Origin: an uncultured Dorea sp.
Lineage (GTDB): Bacteria; Bacillota; Clostridia; Lachnospirales; Lachnospiraceae
DNA length: 16,813 nt
Assembly: GCA_910579335.1 (NCBI GenBank)
Contig: CAJTUQ010000043.1
Coordinates: 1-16,813 of the forward strand
Direction of reading: 5' to 3'
Shown: piece after piece, positions 6,855 through 13,001 of the stretch
How the letters are laid out: every line of letters begins with the position of its first letter
Position numbering within the stretch: position 1 is the first letter of the stretch
The notes under the pieces: model-generated
What the model saw: only the letters and a program-made list of their open reading frames with translations
The model's database searches: none
Told to the model about the DNA's origin: nothing
Program-made: the position numbers and the translations under genes

Positions 6855-8384
6855 ATGAAAAAGTATATTATAGGTATGGATATCGGGACGCAGTCTACGA
6901 AGGTGCATCTTTATGATGACGGGCTTACGTTAGTTGCGGAAGCTTCGAGAGAGCAGTTTGTAGATACTCCGAAGCCCATGTGGATGACCCAGAAAGCTTC
7001 CGGATGGTGGTCAAGGCTTACAGAAAGCGTGAAAGAGGTTATGGAGAAGGCTAAAATTACCGGGGAAGATGTTGCTGCGTTCGGATGCTGTGCGCATATG
7101 CACGGCGCCGTCCCGGTAAGATGGGATGGAAGCCTGGTGCAGGATGATATCCAGCTGTACAGTGATAAAAGAGGCGGCTATTTATCCGACCGGATTACGC
7201 AGCAGATGACCGATGACATTTTTAATATATCTGCAAATATGCCGATTCCTTCCTGGCACGGTATCAAAATCAAATGGCTGAAGGAAAACGAGCCGGAGGT
7301 ATACGAACAGGCGGACAAATTCCTGACGCCAAAGGATTTTATCAATTTTAAGCTCACAGGCAGGGCGTGTATTGATTATTCGGAAGGAATGGGAGTCTTT
7401 GCGATGGACTGGAAGACCGGGGAGTGGTCAGATGAACTGCTTGGCATTCTGGGCATTGATAAGGATAAGCTGCCGGAAATACAGAAGTCTTATGAAATCG
7501 TAGGGAATGTTTCCGAAAAAGCCGCGAAAGAGACAGGGCTTAGCACAAAGACGGTTGTTATCACGGGCGGCGGCGATATGTTCAGTATGCTGTATGTTTC
7601 AGGAATGCACAAGAAAGGCTCTGCGGTAGATATCACCGGCACAGGCGGAACGATAAGCGGCTATACCGACAGGCCGGTTATGGATAAAAGGATTATGAAC
7701 CTTCATCATGTACTGGACGGCTGGGTGCCGTTCGGAAACATTGACGCAGCGGGCGTATCATTCCGTTTTTTGAGAGACGTCCTGTGTAAGAAGGAGAGGG
7801 AAGAAGCGCGCGCAAAGGGTATCGACGACTATGCATACCTGTGCCAGATAGCAGAGCAAACGCCTGCCGGAGCAAACGGCCTGTACTTTCTGCCGTATCT
7901 GATGGGAGAGCGGACGATGGGCAGCGCCGACTCCAGGGCATGTTATATCGGTATGTCTATGGATAAAGAAAGCGGCCACTTTATCCGTGCGCTTCTGGAA
8001 GGAGTTGCGTTTGAGTTCAAACGGACGCTGGATATTTTTGAAGAGAACGGAAATGATATTGAAGCAGTGTACCATACGGGCGGCGGCGCCAAAGGAGATT
8101 TGTGGAATCAAATCAAGGCGGATATCTATGAAAAACCGATCTATACGCTTTGTACAGATGAGGGCGGCGTGTTAGGAGTATCGCTGATGGCGGCGTATGC
8201 AGTGGGCTTGATTGATGATTTGACTGCAGGTGCGGATGCTGTCGTGAAAATAAAGAAAATTTACGAGCCGAATCAGAAAAACTTCGGCATCTACAGAGAG
8301 ATGAAGGAAGTATTTGGAGAGCTCCACGATACTTTGCAGACACCGTTTAAGCATATGGCGCGCATCCAGGAAAAATACAGGTAA
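6855..8384 (+). CDS. FGGY-family carbohydrate kinase, xylulokinase-like
   Basis: A 509-residue cytoplasmic sugar kinase with two actin-like domains, the usual family length. The N-terminal phosphate-binding loop is DIGTQSTK with Asp9. AHMHGAVPV (80-88) matches the MHG motif of xylulokinases. The catalytic base is probably Asp241 in ITGGGDMFSM, followed by the TGTGGT nucleotide loop (261-266). The C-terminal signature region includes GANGLYFLPYLMGER and HTGGGAKGDLW. ATG 6855 lies 8 nt behind AAGGAGGTG, whereas the alternative TTG at 6849 is only 2 nt away, so the shorter form is preferred. It would phosphorylate the imported sugar or a ketose derived from it, feeding the DeoC-like pair or the cupin isomerase. 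Strict D-xylulose specificity is not claimed; ketopentoses, tetruloses and other ketoses are also family substrates. Confidence 0.93.
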   Translation: MKKYIIGMDIGTQSTKVHLYDDGLTLVAEASREQFVDTPKPMWMTQKASGWWSRLTESVKEVMEKAKITGEDVAAFGCCAHMHGAVPVRWDGSLVQDDIQLYSDKRGGYLSDRITQQMTDDIFNISANMPIPSWHGIKIKWLKENEPEVYEQADKFLTPKDFINFKLTGRACIDYSEGMGVFAMDWKTGEWSDELLGILGIDKDKLPEIQKSYEIVGNVSEKAAKETGLSTKTVVITGGGDMFSMLYVSGMHKKGSAVDITGTGGTISGYTDRPVMDKRIMNLHHVLDGWVPFGNIDAAGVSFRFLRDVLCKKEREEARAKGIDDYAYLCQIAEQTPAGANGLYFLPYLMGERTMGSADSRACYIGMSMDKESGHFIRALLEGVAFEFKRTLDIFEENGNDIEAVYHTGGGAKGDLWNQIKADIYEKPIYTLCTDEGGVLGVSLMAAYAVGLIDDLTAGADAVVKIKKIYEPNQKNFGIYREMKEVFGELHDTLQTPFKHMARIQEKYR

Positions 8385-8394
8385 CAATTTAAAA

Positions 8395-8418
8395 GCGGCA
8401 CCGGATGATTGGTGCCGC
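8395..8418. other. Intra-operon hairpin between kinase and isomerase genes
   Basis: GCGGCACC and GGTGCCGC form a perfect 8-bp stem with an 8-nt loop, 10 nt after the kinase stop. No T-tract follows on the plus strand, so it is not a plain terminator there. It lies 20 nt before the next start codon and may stabilise or be a processing point in the mRNA. Confidence 0.7.
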
Positions 8419-8437
8419 AAACGGGAAAGGAGAAAAA

Positions 8438-9043
8438 ATGGCTGATTTTAACGTAAAAGAGAATAAATTTGACTATGTCAGGGGGTATACGATTGACCTT
8501 GACATGAAAACAGGAATGTCCAGCATGAAGGAGACGTCAAAAAGGTATTTGAGCCAGATGAGAGGAATGTTTGCGGACGACGAGGCCTATGAAAAAATGC
8601 TGAAAGAACAGGGGGACGTCCTTGTCTATGAGTTCCATGAGATGGGAGTTCCCGAAGAGCCGGGGAATCTTGCTTTTGGATGCAGCATTACATATCCGGG
8701 GAAAGTAGGGGATGAGTATTTTATGACAAAGGGGCATTTCCATACAATTCTGGAAACGGCGGAAGTCTATTACTGCCTGAGCGGACATGGCTACATGCTT
8801 ATGGAAAGCCCGGAGGGCGACTGGCTTGCGTGTGAGCTTACACCTGGGAAGGCGCTGTACGTACCGGAACGCTATGCCCACAGAAGCGTCAATGTAGACC
8901 CGAAGGAGCCGCTTCGTACATTCTTTGTATTCCGCGCCGATGCGGGACATGACTATGGAACAATCGAGACAAAGGGTTACCGCAAGCTTTTAGTTGAAAA
9001 AGAGGGCGCCCCGGCAATTCTTGATAATCCGAAATGGAAATAA
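8438..9043 (+). CDS. Cupin-type (archaeal-type) glucose-6-phosphate isomerase family protein
   Basis: A 201-residue single-domain cupin matching the GPI family first known from archaea. The four metal ligands are His100 and His102 in TKGHFHT, Glu109 in ETAEVYY and His148 in RYAHRSV. Their spacing (2, 7 and 39 residues) is, from memory, the same as in the Pyrococcus furiosus enzyme. Family enzymes interconvert glucose 6-phosphate and fructose 6-phosphate with a bound metal and are unrelated to common bacterial Pgi. ATG 8438 lies 5 nt behind GGAAAGGAG; an upstream ATG at 8405 falls inside the hairpin and lacks a site. As last gene of the operon behind a kinase, it probably interconverts an aldose and a ketose phosphate of the pathway. 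The true substrate may differ from glucose 6-phosphate. Confidence 0.92.
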   Translation: MADFNVKENKFDYVRGYTIDLDMKTGMSSMKETSKRYLSQMRGMFADDEAYEKMLKEQGDVLVYEFHEMGVPEEPGNLAFGCSITYPGKVGDEYFMTKGHFHTILETAEVYYCLSGHGYMLMESPEGDWLACELTPGKALYVPERYAHRSVNVDPKEPLRTFFVFRADAGHDYGTIETKGYRKLLVEKEGAPAILDNPKWK

Positions 9044-9048
9044 TAAAA

Positions 9049-9096
9049 ATACCGGACAACTGGGAAATAGCTCCTGATTGTCCGGTATCTTTTTTT
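9049..9096. terminator. Strong, probably bidirectional terminator between convergent operons
   Basis: ATACCGGACAA and TTGTCCGGTAT form an 11-bp perfect stem with an 18-nt loop. Seven T residues follow on the plus strand, and an A-run lies on the other side (9045-9049), which reads as T residues on the minus strand. It lies 5 nt after the isomerase stop and 3 nt before the stop of the minus-strand operon, so it can serve both. Confidence 0.92.
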
Positions 9097-9099
9097 GTT

Positions 9100-10053
9100 T
9101 TATGGGTTTACAACATATCTGCATTCATTGCCGTCTAACATCTGGATAAGGTTGTTGACGGCCATATCAGCCATTGTCTTAGAAGCCTCCTGTGTGTGCG
9201 CTCCTGCATGGGGGGTTGCGATAACATTCGGGAGTGAAAATAGAGGGGAGGCATTTGGAGGTTCCTTTTCAAATGCATCCAAACCCAGTCCGCCCAGCCT
9301 TGCTTCAGTTAATGCCCGGTAAGCGGCCGTTTCGTCTACGATTCCTCCGCGGGAAGCATTGACAAGTATTGCGGAAGGTTTCATTTTTTCAAGGGCATCC
9401 GCATCAATCAAATGATAGGTGTCGTCATTTAACGGAAGGTGAAGGGTAACAAAATCGGATTTTTCAAGCAGGGTATCAAGAGGTACGGAGAGGATGCCGT
9501 GTTTTTTACAGTAATCCTCCTGAATATAAGGGTCATAGGCTAACATGTCCATATCAAAGCCTTTGCAGCATTCGGCGAGTCTCCTGCCTATAGCGCCGAG
9601 CCCGATGATTCCGATTGTTTTCCCGAAAAGCTCTATACCAGATGTGCGGACCCAATTTCCTTTTCGTGTCTCTTCGTGCAGGTAAGGGATTCTTCTGGCA
9701 AGGGATAAGCACATCCCCATAGCGAGCTCTGCGACAGCCTGCGCATTGGCGCCCGGCGTATTTGACACGGGGATACCCAAAGCTTTGGCTGCTTTTATAT
9801 CTACTCTGTCGTAGCCTGCGCCGTAGCGGGAGATAGCCTTAAGCTTCGGACAAAGCTTTAGCACTTCGTCGGTAATGGAATCAAGGCCGGCCAGATACCC
9901 GTCACAATCTGCAAGAAGTTCCGTGAGCATCCTGCCTTCCAAAGGCTTTCCGGTAGGGTTGAATATCAGATTGCCGCAGTAAGCGCGCAGCCGCTCCAGT
10001 GCGGCGGAGTGCTTATCCGGCTGCATGGAGGTGGGCGTTACAAGGATTTTCAT
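9100..10053 (-). CDS. NAD-dependent D-2-hydroxyacid dehydrogenase (phosphoglycerate-dehydrogenase-like)
   Basis: A 317-residue cytosolic oxidoreductase of the D-isomer-specific 2-hydroxyacid dehydrogenase family. The nucleotide-binding loop is GIIGLGAIGRR (about 148-158), with Asp174 at the end of the next strand (LAYDPY), favouring NAD over NADP. The catalytic triad is present: Arg235 in NASRGG, Glu264 in FEKEPP and His282 in TPHAGAHT. No C-terminal ACT domain exists, so it resembles short glyoxylate, hydroxypyruvate or phosphoglycerate dehydrogenases rather than full-length SerA. Its ATG directly abuts the TAG of the upstream aldolase gene, with AGGAGGTG inside that gene, so the two are translationally coupled. 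It probably reduces a 2-keto acid, or oxidises a 2-hydroxy acid, produced by the adjacent aldolase steps. The substrate is not known. Confidence 0.92.
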   Translation of the reverse strand: MKILVTPTSMQPDKHSAALERLRAYCGNLIFNPTGKPLEGRMLTELLADCDGYLAGLDSITDEVLKLCPKLKAISRYGAGYDRVDIKAAKALGIPVSNTPGANAQAVAELAMGMCLSLARRIPYLHEETRKGNWVRTSGIELFGKTIGIIGLGAIGRRLAECCKGFDMDMLAYDPYIQEDYCKKHGILSVPLDTLLEKSDFVTLHLPLNDDTYHLIDADALEKMKPSAILVNASRGGIVDETAAYRALTEARLGGLGLDAFEKEPPNASPLFSLPNVIATPHAGAHTQEASKTMADMAVNNLIQMLDGNECRYVVNP

Positions 10054-10689
10054 CTAGGACACCTCCTTTTTTACAAGAGAGACCGCTTCTTTCGTAAGCT
10101 CCGTAATTTTATCGAATTGATGTTCGCTAATCAGGGAACCTTTTACCATCCAGCTGCCGCCGCAGGCGATAATTTTATCAAAAGAAAGATATTCAAGAAT
10201 GTTTCCTGCATGGATTCCGCCTGTCGGCATAAATCTTATATTCGAAAAAGGAGCTGACAGCGCTTTTATTGTCTTAAGCCCTCCATATTGCTCCGCCGGG
10301 AAGAATTTGGCTACGGGCAGCTGATATTCTAAAAGCATCATAAGCTCCGTAGGTGTACAGACACCCGGAAAGATGGGGATGTGCTGCTCTATGGCGAACT
10401 CTGTGACTGCGCGGTGGAAACCAGGCGAGACCAGAAATGCTGCGCCAGCGTTTTGCGCCCGCTCAGCCTGTTCCCTGGAGGTAATAGTTCCGGCCCCTAC
10501 AAGCATTTCAGGGTATTTGCGGCGGATAGCCTTTATGGACGCTTCCGCCGCGTCCGTGCGGAAGGTTATCTCTGCGACAGGGAGGCCGCCGTGAATCAGC
10601 GCTTCGGCAAGCGGCAGAGCGTTTTCCGATGAATCAAGCTTTATAACAGGTACGATCTTATGCTGTTCGATTTGTTTTAAAAGTTCCAA
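10054..10689 (-). CDS. eda: KDPG/KHG-type aldolase (Eda family)
   Basis: A 211-residue class I aldolase of the 2-keto-3-deoxy-6-phosphogluconate / 4-hydroxy-2-oxoglutarate aldolase family, normal length. Key residues are Glu40 and Arg44 in AEITFRT, GAGTI (65-69), and the Schiff-base Lys128 in AKFFPAE, with a phosphate-binding region at PTGGIHAGN. It cleaves 2-keto-3-deoxy acids or their phosphates to pyruvate and an aldehyde. It follows the phosphotriesterase-family gene by 33 nt, with AGGAGG upstream of ATG 10689, and is directly fused end to start with the dehydrogenase gene. No sugar-acid dehydratase or KDG kinase is visible in this window, so the source of its substrate is open. The symbol reflects family, not proven specificity. 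Confidence 0.92.
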   Translation of the reverse strand: MELLKQIEQHKIVPVIKLDSSENALPLAEALIHGGLPVAEITFRTDAAEASIKAIRRKYPEMLVGAGTITSREQAERAQNAGAAFLVSPGFHRAVTEFAIEQHIPIFPGVCTPTELMMLLEYQLPVAKFFPAEQYGGLKTIKALSAPFSNIRFMPTGGIHAGNILEYLSFDKIIACGGSWMVKGSLISEHQFDKITELTKEAVSLVKKEVS

Positions 10690-10722
10690 GACAGAAACCT
10701 CCTTTGGTAAAAATATAGTAGT

Positions 10723-11673
10723 TTATATAGCCAGGATACGGCGGCAGTTTTCACAGGCTATCTTTTTAATCTGCCTGTCGGTAACGCCGTAAGATTTAAG
10801 AAGAGGTATGAAGGAGCAGAGGATGTAAGTAAGCCCCGCCCCTTCGGGAGTATATGATTTCAGCCGTTTTCGGGTAGTATCAAGTGAGAAAAGAAGATTG
10901 TTTTCAAACCCGGACTGTATCAGGGCAGTGAAAATCAGGGCTTCTTTTTTATCATCGTGATATTTCGGACGGGCAATTGTGTCGTACTCAAGATAGATGC
11001 CTCTCCTGCAAAGCTCCTTATGGATATCAAGATTAAAGCACGCCCGGTCCATATGGCAGAAAATGACTCTCTTAAGATTTACTTTTTTTCGTTCAAGATA
11101 ATCGGCAAGAGCCAGAGGGCTGGAGCCTTTTTCGATGTGTACCATCAAGGGGGCGTTCGTAATATTTGCGGCATCCGCAGCGGCACAAAACAGCTTTTCA
11201 TACTGTGCATTGATGCCGGCGGTATCCAGAGCGCATTTGATAATTCCCGCCCTGGCGTCAATATACCGGCACAAGGAGCCGTCGCTGCCGTCATACATTC
11301 CTGTAGAAATTTCATGGAGAAACAGTTCGGTGAGCTGTTGGCCGCTTGACGAAAAAATCCAGTGGCCGTCAGGATAAAAAATCATTTTGTGGAATCCTGT
11401 CGATGCAAGAAGCTGTATTTTTAAATCTCCGGCAAGTTTTTTAAGTTCACGGGCCATCCTGCCGCAGCCAACCGGCTGGGCGTCTATGATTGTCGTCCCG
11501 CCCGCCAAACAGAAATCCCGCACTTCCGAAAGGGTTTTCTCATAGTTGTCAATGCAGAGCGCCGGGTTGACATCGAAGGACTTTCCCCTGCGGATAAATA
11601 AGTGTTCGTGACAGTGGCAGAAGCGGATGGAATCCGGGGAAATCCTGCCGGATACGGTTTGTACGTATGGCAT
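10723..11673 (-). CDS. Phosphotriesterase-family metal hydrolase, probable sugar lactonase
   Basis: A 316-residue amidohydrolase-superfamily protein. All expected binuclear-metal ligands can be seen: His22 and His24 in CHCHEHLF, a carboxylatable Lys146 in AGIIKCAL, His179 in MVHIEKG, His207 in FCHMDRA and Asp266 in FSLDTTR. Bacterial relatives in sugar gene clusters are often lactonases rather than phosphotriesterases. I start it at ATG 11673, 6 nt behind GGAGG; the family begins with a short strand before ISPD...HEHL, as here. The open frame continues upstream to 11787, but that extension is translated from the hairpin-rich element and lacks family similarity. Located between an AroE-like dehydrogenase and an Eda-type aldolase, opening of a lactone made by oxidation is the best guess. 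Confidence 0.86.
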   Translation of the reverse strand: MPYVQTVSGRISPDSIRFCHCHEHLFIRRGKSFDVNPALCIDNYEKTLSEVRDFCLAGGTTIIDAQPVGCGRMARELKKLAGDLKIQLLASTGFHKMIFYPDGHWIFSSSGQQLTELFLHEISTGMYDGSDGSLCRYIDARAGIIKCALDTAGINAQYEKLFCAAADAANITNAPLMVHIEKGSSPLALADYLERKKVNLKRVIFCHMDRACFNLDIHKELCRRGIYLEYDTIARPKYHDDKKEALIFTALIQSGFENNLLFSLDTTRKRLKSYTPEGAGLTYILCSFIPLLKSYGVTDRQIKKIACENCRRILAI

Positions 11674-11695
11674 ATGAGGCCTCCTTATCCGTGTA

Positions 11696-11836
11696 ATGAT
11701 GTTGGGGGCAAAAGGTATTTTGCCCCATGATGCCACGGATTGTTCCGCACTTCGTGCTTCCACAATCCTAAAAACATTCAAAGTCATGTTTATTCATGCA
11801 AGCATGAATCACATGACCTTTTGCCCCTGGCATCAT
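11696..11836. mobile_element. MITE-like, hairpin-rich intergenic element with 21-bp terminal inverted repeats
   Basis: The ends are inverted copies: 11696-11716 and the complement of 11816-11836 agree at 18 of 21 positions. Both begin ATGATG and end GGGGCAAAAGGT. Inside are three hairpins: GGGGCAAAA/TTTTGCCCC (11705-11726, perfect), GGATTGT/ACAATCC enclosing GCAC/GTGC (11737-11768), and GTCATG-ATTCATGC/GCATGAAT-CATGAC (11783-11817). ATGATGCCA (11727-11735) also pairs with TGGCATCAT (11828-11836). No coding capacity and no clear target-site duplication is visible. It lies between two genes of the minus-strand operon. Whether it is a mobile repeat, an mRNA-structuring element or a small RNA cannot be settled here. 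Confidence 0.7.
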
Positions 11837-11841
11837 ACAAC

Positions 11842-12774
11842 TTATGAACGGGCAATTTCACTGAGCTTTGAGATAAGCTCGCTGTCAATAGGCATGTGGA
11901 ATACTTCCGAGATTACCTGTGTCCATCCGTGAATGAAATAAATCCAGCCGTCCTCCACATGCAGACGCTTTGTGCGCATCTGTGATTCAGCCTGCTCTTT
12001 AAAAATCAGGTTTCCGCGGTAATTTATTTCCCATACAAGGCTGTCCTCCGGAAATTGGCAGCCGTCTGTAAGCGGAGAGCCGGGGGCATCTTTGCCGAGA
12101 CCGGTTGCATTTACAATTAAAGAGTGCGGTTTCAAGGACGCAAGAGTCTTGTCATTGTCCGCTGGCGTCGGATTATGTATGTATTCCATGCTGGTTTTTC
12201 CGTCCAGCTCTTTTAAAAGCTGTTTTGCGGAATTAAGGCGGGCAGTGCTCCTGTTTGCGATAATAATCCTGCCGGGGATATTATCCTTATGCTTTTCTGA
12301 TGTCAGATATAAGGACATGGCAAGGGAACTTCCGCCGGCCCCAAGAAGAAGCACGTCTCCGCCGTATTCCTTCCAGTAATTTTCCGGTACGAAATTCTCC
12401 AGTGCAAGCCCGCTGGAAATAGGGTCTTTTGCATGTCCGCACAGCTTGCCGTCCTTTTTGCTGATTGATGAAATCTCTCCCAGCTTCAGCGCGTATGGGT
12501 CAAGGTAATCAAAGAGGTCTTTTGCGGCATTGTATAAATCGATTTTATGCGTAGTTACGAGGGCACCGAGAGAATTTGGGTCGTTTTTAATATAATTTAC
12601 AACCTCACGGTATCTTTCCGCAGGAGCATGAGGAACAAAATCAAACCCCTTGATGCAGGCGTCAAGCTTTAAAGCATTTGCCCACTTAGGAAATACTTTC
12701 ATAATAGAAGATTGTGAAGTAGTGACGCCAATAAAATAAAAAGTCGGAGTTTTTGCTGGTTCATAATTATTCAT
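11842..12774 (-). CDS. Shikimate-dehydrogenase-like (AroE superfamily) oxidoreductase
   Basis: A 310-residue two-domain NAD(P)-dependent oxidoreductase. The substrate domain has the catalytic-lysine region VTTHK (Lys77) and an aspartate in GHAKDP (Asp117), where true AroE has NTDG. The cofactor domain begins at VLLLGAGGSSLA (about 141-152), then ANRS near 174, as in AroE. Departures are clear: the shikimate-binding H-S-x-S-P region reads TSQSS, and the N of GAVNT is replaced (GEISS). The protein is also longer than usual AroE (about 270-290). Shikimate is thus unlikely to be the substrate. ATG 12774 lies 9 nt behind AGAAAGG; ATG 12783 would abut that site. It heads the minus-strand operon with a promoter carrying the perfect shared palindrome. 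Oxidation of a cyclic polyol or sugar is a reasonable inference. Confidence 0.84.
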   Translation of the reverse strand: MNNYEPAKTPTFYFIGVTTSQSSIMKVFPKWANALKLDACIKGFDFVPHAPAERYREVVNYIKNDPNSLGALVTTHKIDLYNAAKDLFDYLDPYALKLGEISSISKKDGKLCGHAKDPISSGLALENFVPENYWKEYGGDVLLLGAGGSSLAMSLYLTSEKHKDNIPGRIIIANRSTARLNSAKQLLKELDGKTSMEYIHNPTPADNDKTLASLKPHSLIVNATGLGKDAPGSPLTDGCQFPEDSLVWEINYRGNLIFKEQAESQMRTKRLHVEDGWIYFIHGWTQVISEVFHMPIDSELISKLSEIARS

Positions 12775-12795
12775 TTCATTCATCCTTTCTTGTCA

Positions 12796-12828
12796 TAAAG
12801 TTATAATATAATTATGTTATAACATAAT
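12796..12828. promoter_or_regulatory. Putative GntR operator, site D (perfect palindrome plus degenerate second copy)
   Basis: ATTATGTTATAACATAAT (12811-12828) is a perfect 18-bp palindrome and contains the best copy of the shared motif. Directly next to it, on the minus strand, TTATATTATAACTTTA (12811-12796) matches the motif at 13 of 16 positions, giving a tandem operator. It covers the -10 box of the minus-strand operon. Confidence 0.7.
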
Positions 12829-12844
12829 GAAACAATGATGTCAA
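12816..12844 (-). promoter_or_regulatory. Promoter of the minus-strand catabolic operon
   Basis: A consensus TTGACA -35 box (12844-12839), 17-bp spacer and TATAAC -10 box (12821-12816) on the minus strand. The predicted start is near 12809. No other convincing promoter was seen between here and 9100, so it may serve all four genes. Confidence 0.72.
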
Positions 12845-12886
12845 TAGTATTGACCGGGGTTCAGGTGCTAATGAGAAAAGAAATAA

Positions 12887-12916
12887 TTGTATAGAGCGGT
12901 GAAATTGTAGTATAAT
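12887..12916 (+). promoter_or_regulatory. Promoter of the ROK regulator
   Basis: A perfect TATAAT -10 box (12911-12916) with a poor -35 candidate TTGTAT (12887-12892, 18-bp spacer). The predicted start is near 12923, giving a leader of about 80 nt. An inverted repeat, TATTTT-N9-AAAATA (12927-12947), lies just downstream and could be an autoregulatory ROK operator, but it is short and A+T-rich. Confidence 0.5.
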
Positions 12917-13001
12917 AGATTCGTCGTATTTTAAACGGTGGAAAATATCGTGTTTTCATATGAGAAGACAGGACGTAATTGTATTGAATCAGAGGTATAA
13001 G

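Noticed and set aside
1783..8384. Autoinducer-2 (Lsr-type) uptake and processing system
   Set aside because: The parts are superficially alike (ribose-type importer, FGGY kinase, DeoC-like protein), but the kinase carries the xylulokinase MHG motif. There is one permease gene instead of two, no LsrG-like protein, and both barrel proteins are shorter than LsrF.
8405..8437. Earlier start for the cupin isomerase at 8405
   Set aside because: The ATG lies in the hairpin loop without a ribosome binding site, whereas ATG 8438 has GGAAAGGAG in place.
11674..11787. N-terminal extension of the phosphotriesterase-family gene up to 11787
   Set aside because: The 38 extra residues are read from the hairpin-rich element, have no family similarity and no ribosome binding site; ATG 11673 has GGAGG 6 nt upstream.
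11696..11932. Plus-strand 78-codon open frame across the inverted-repeat element
   Set aside because: It runs through the hairpins and antisense into the AroE-like gene, with no ribosome binding site or recognisable domain.
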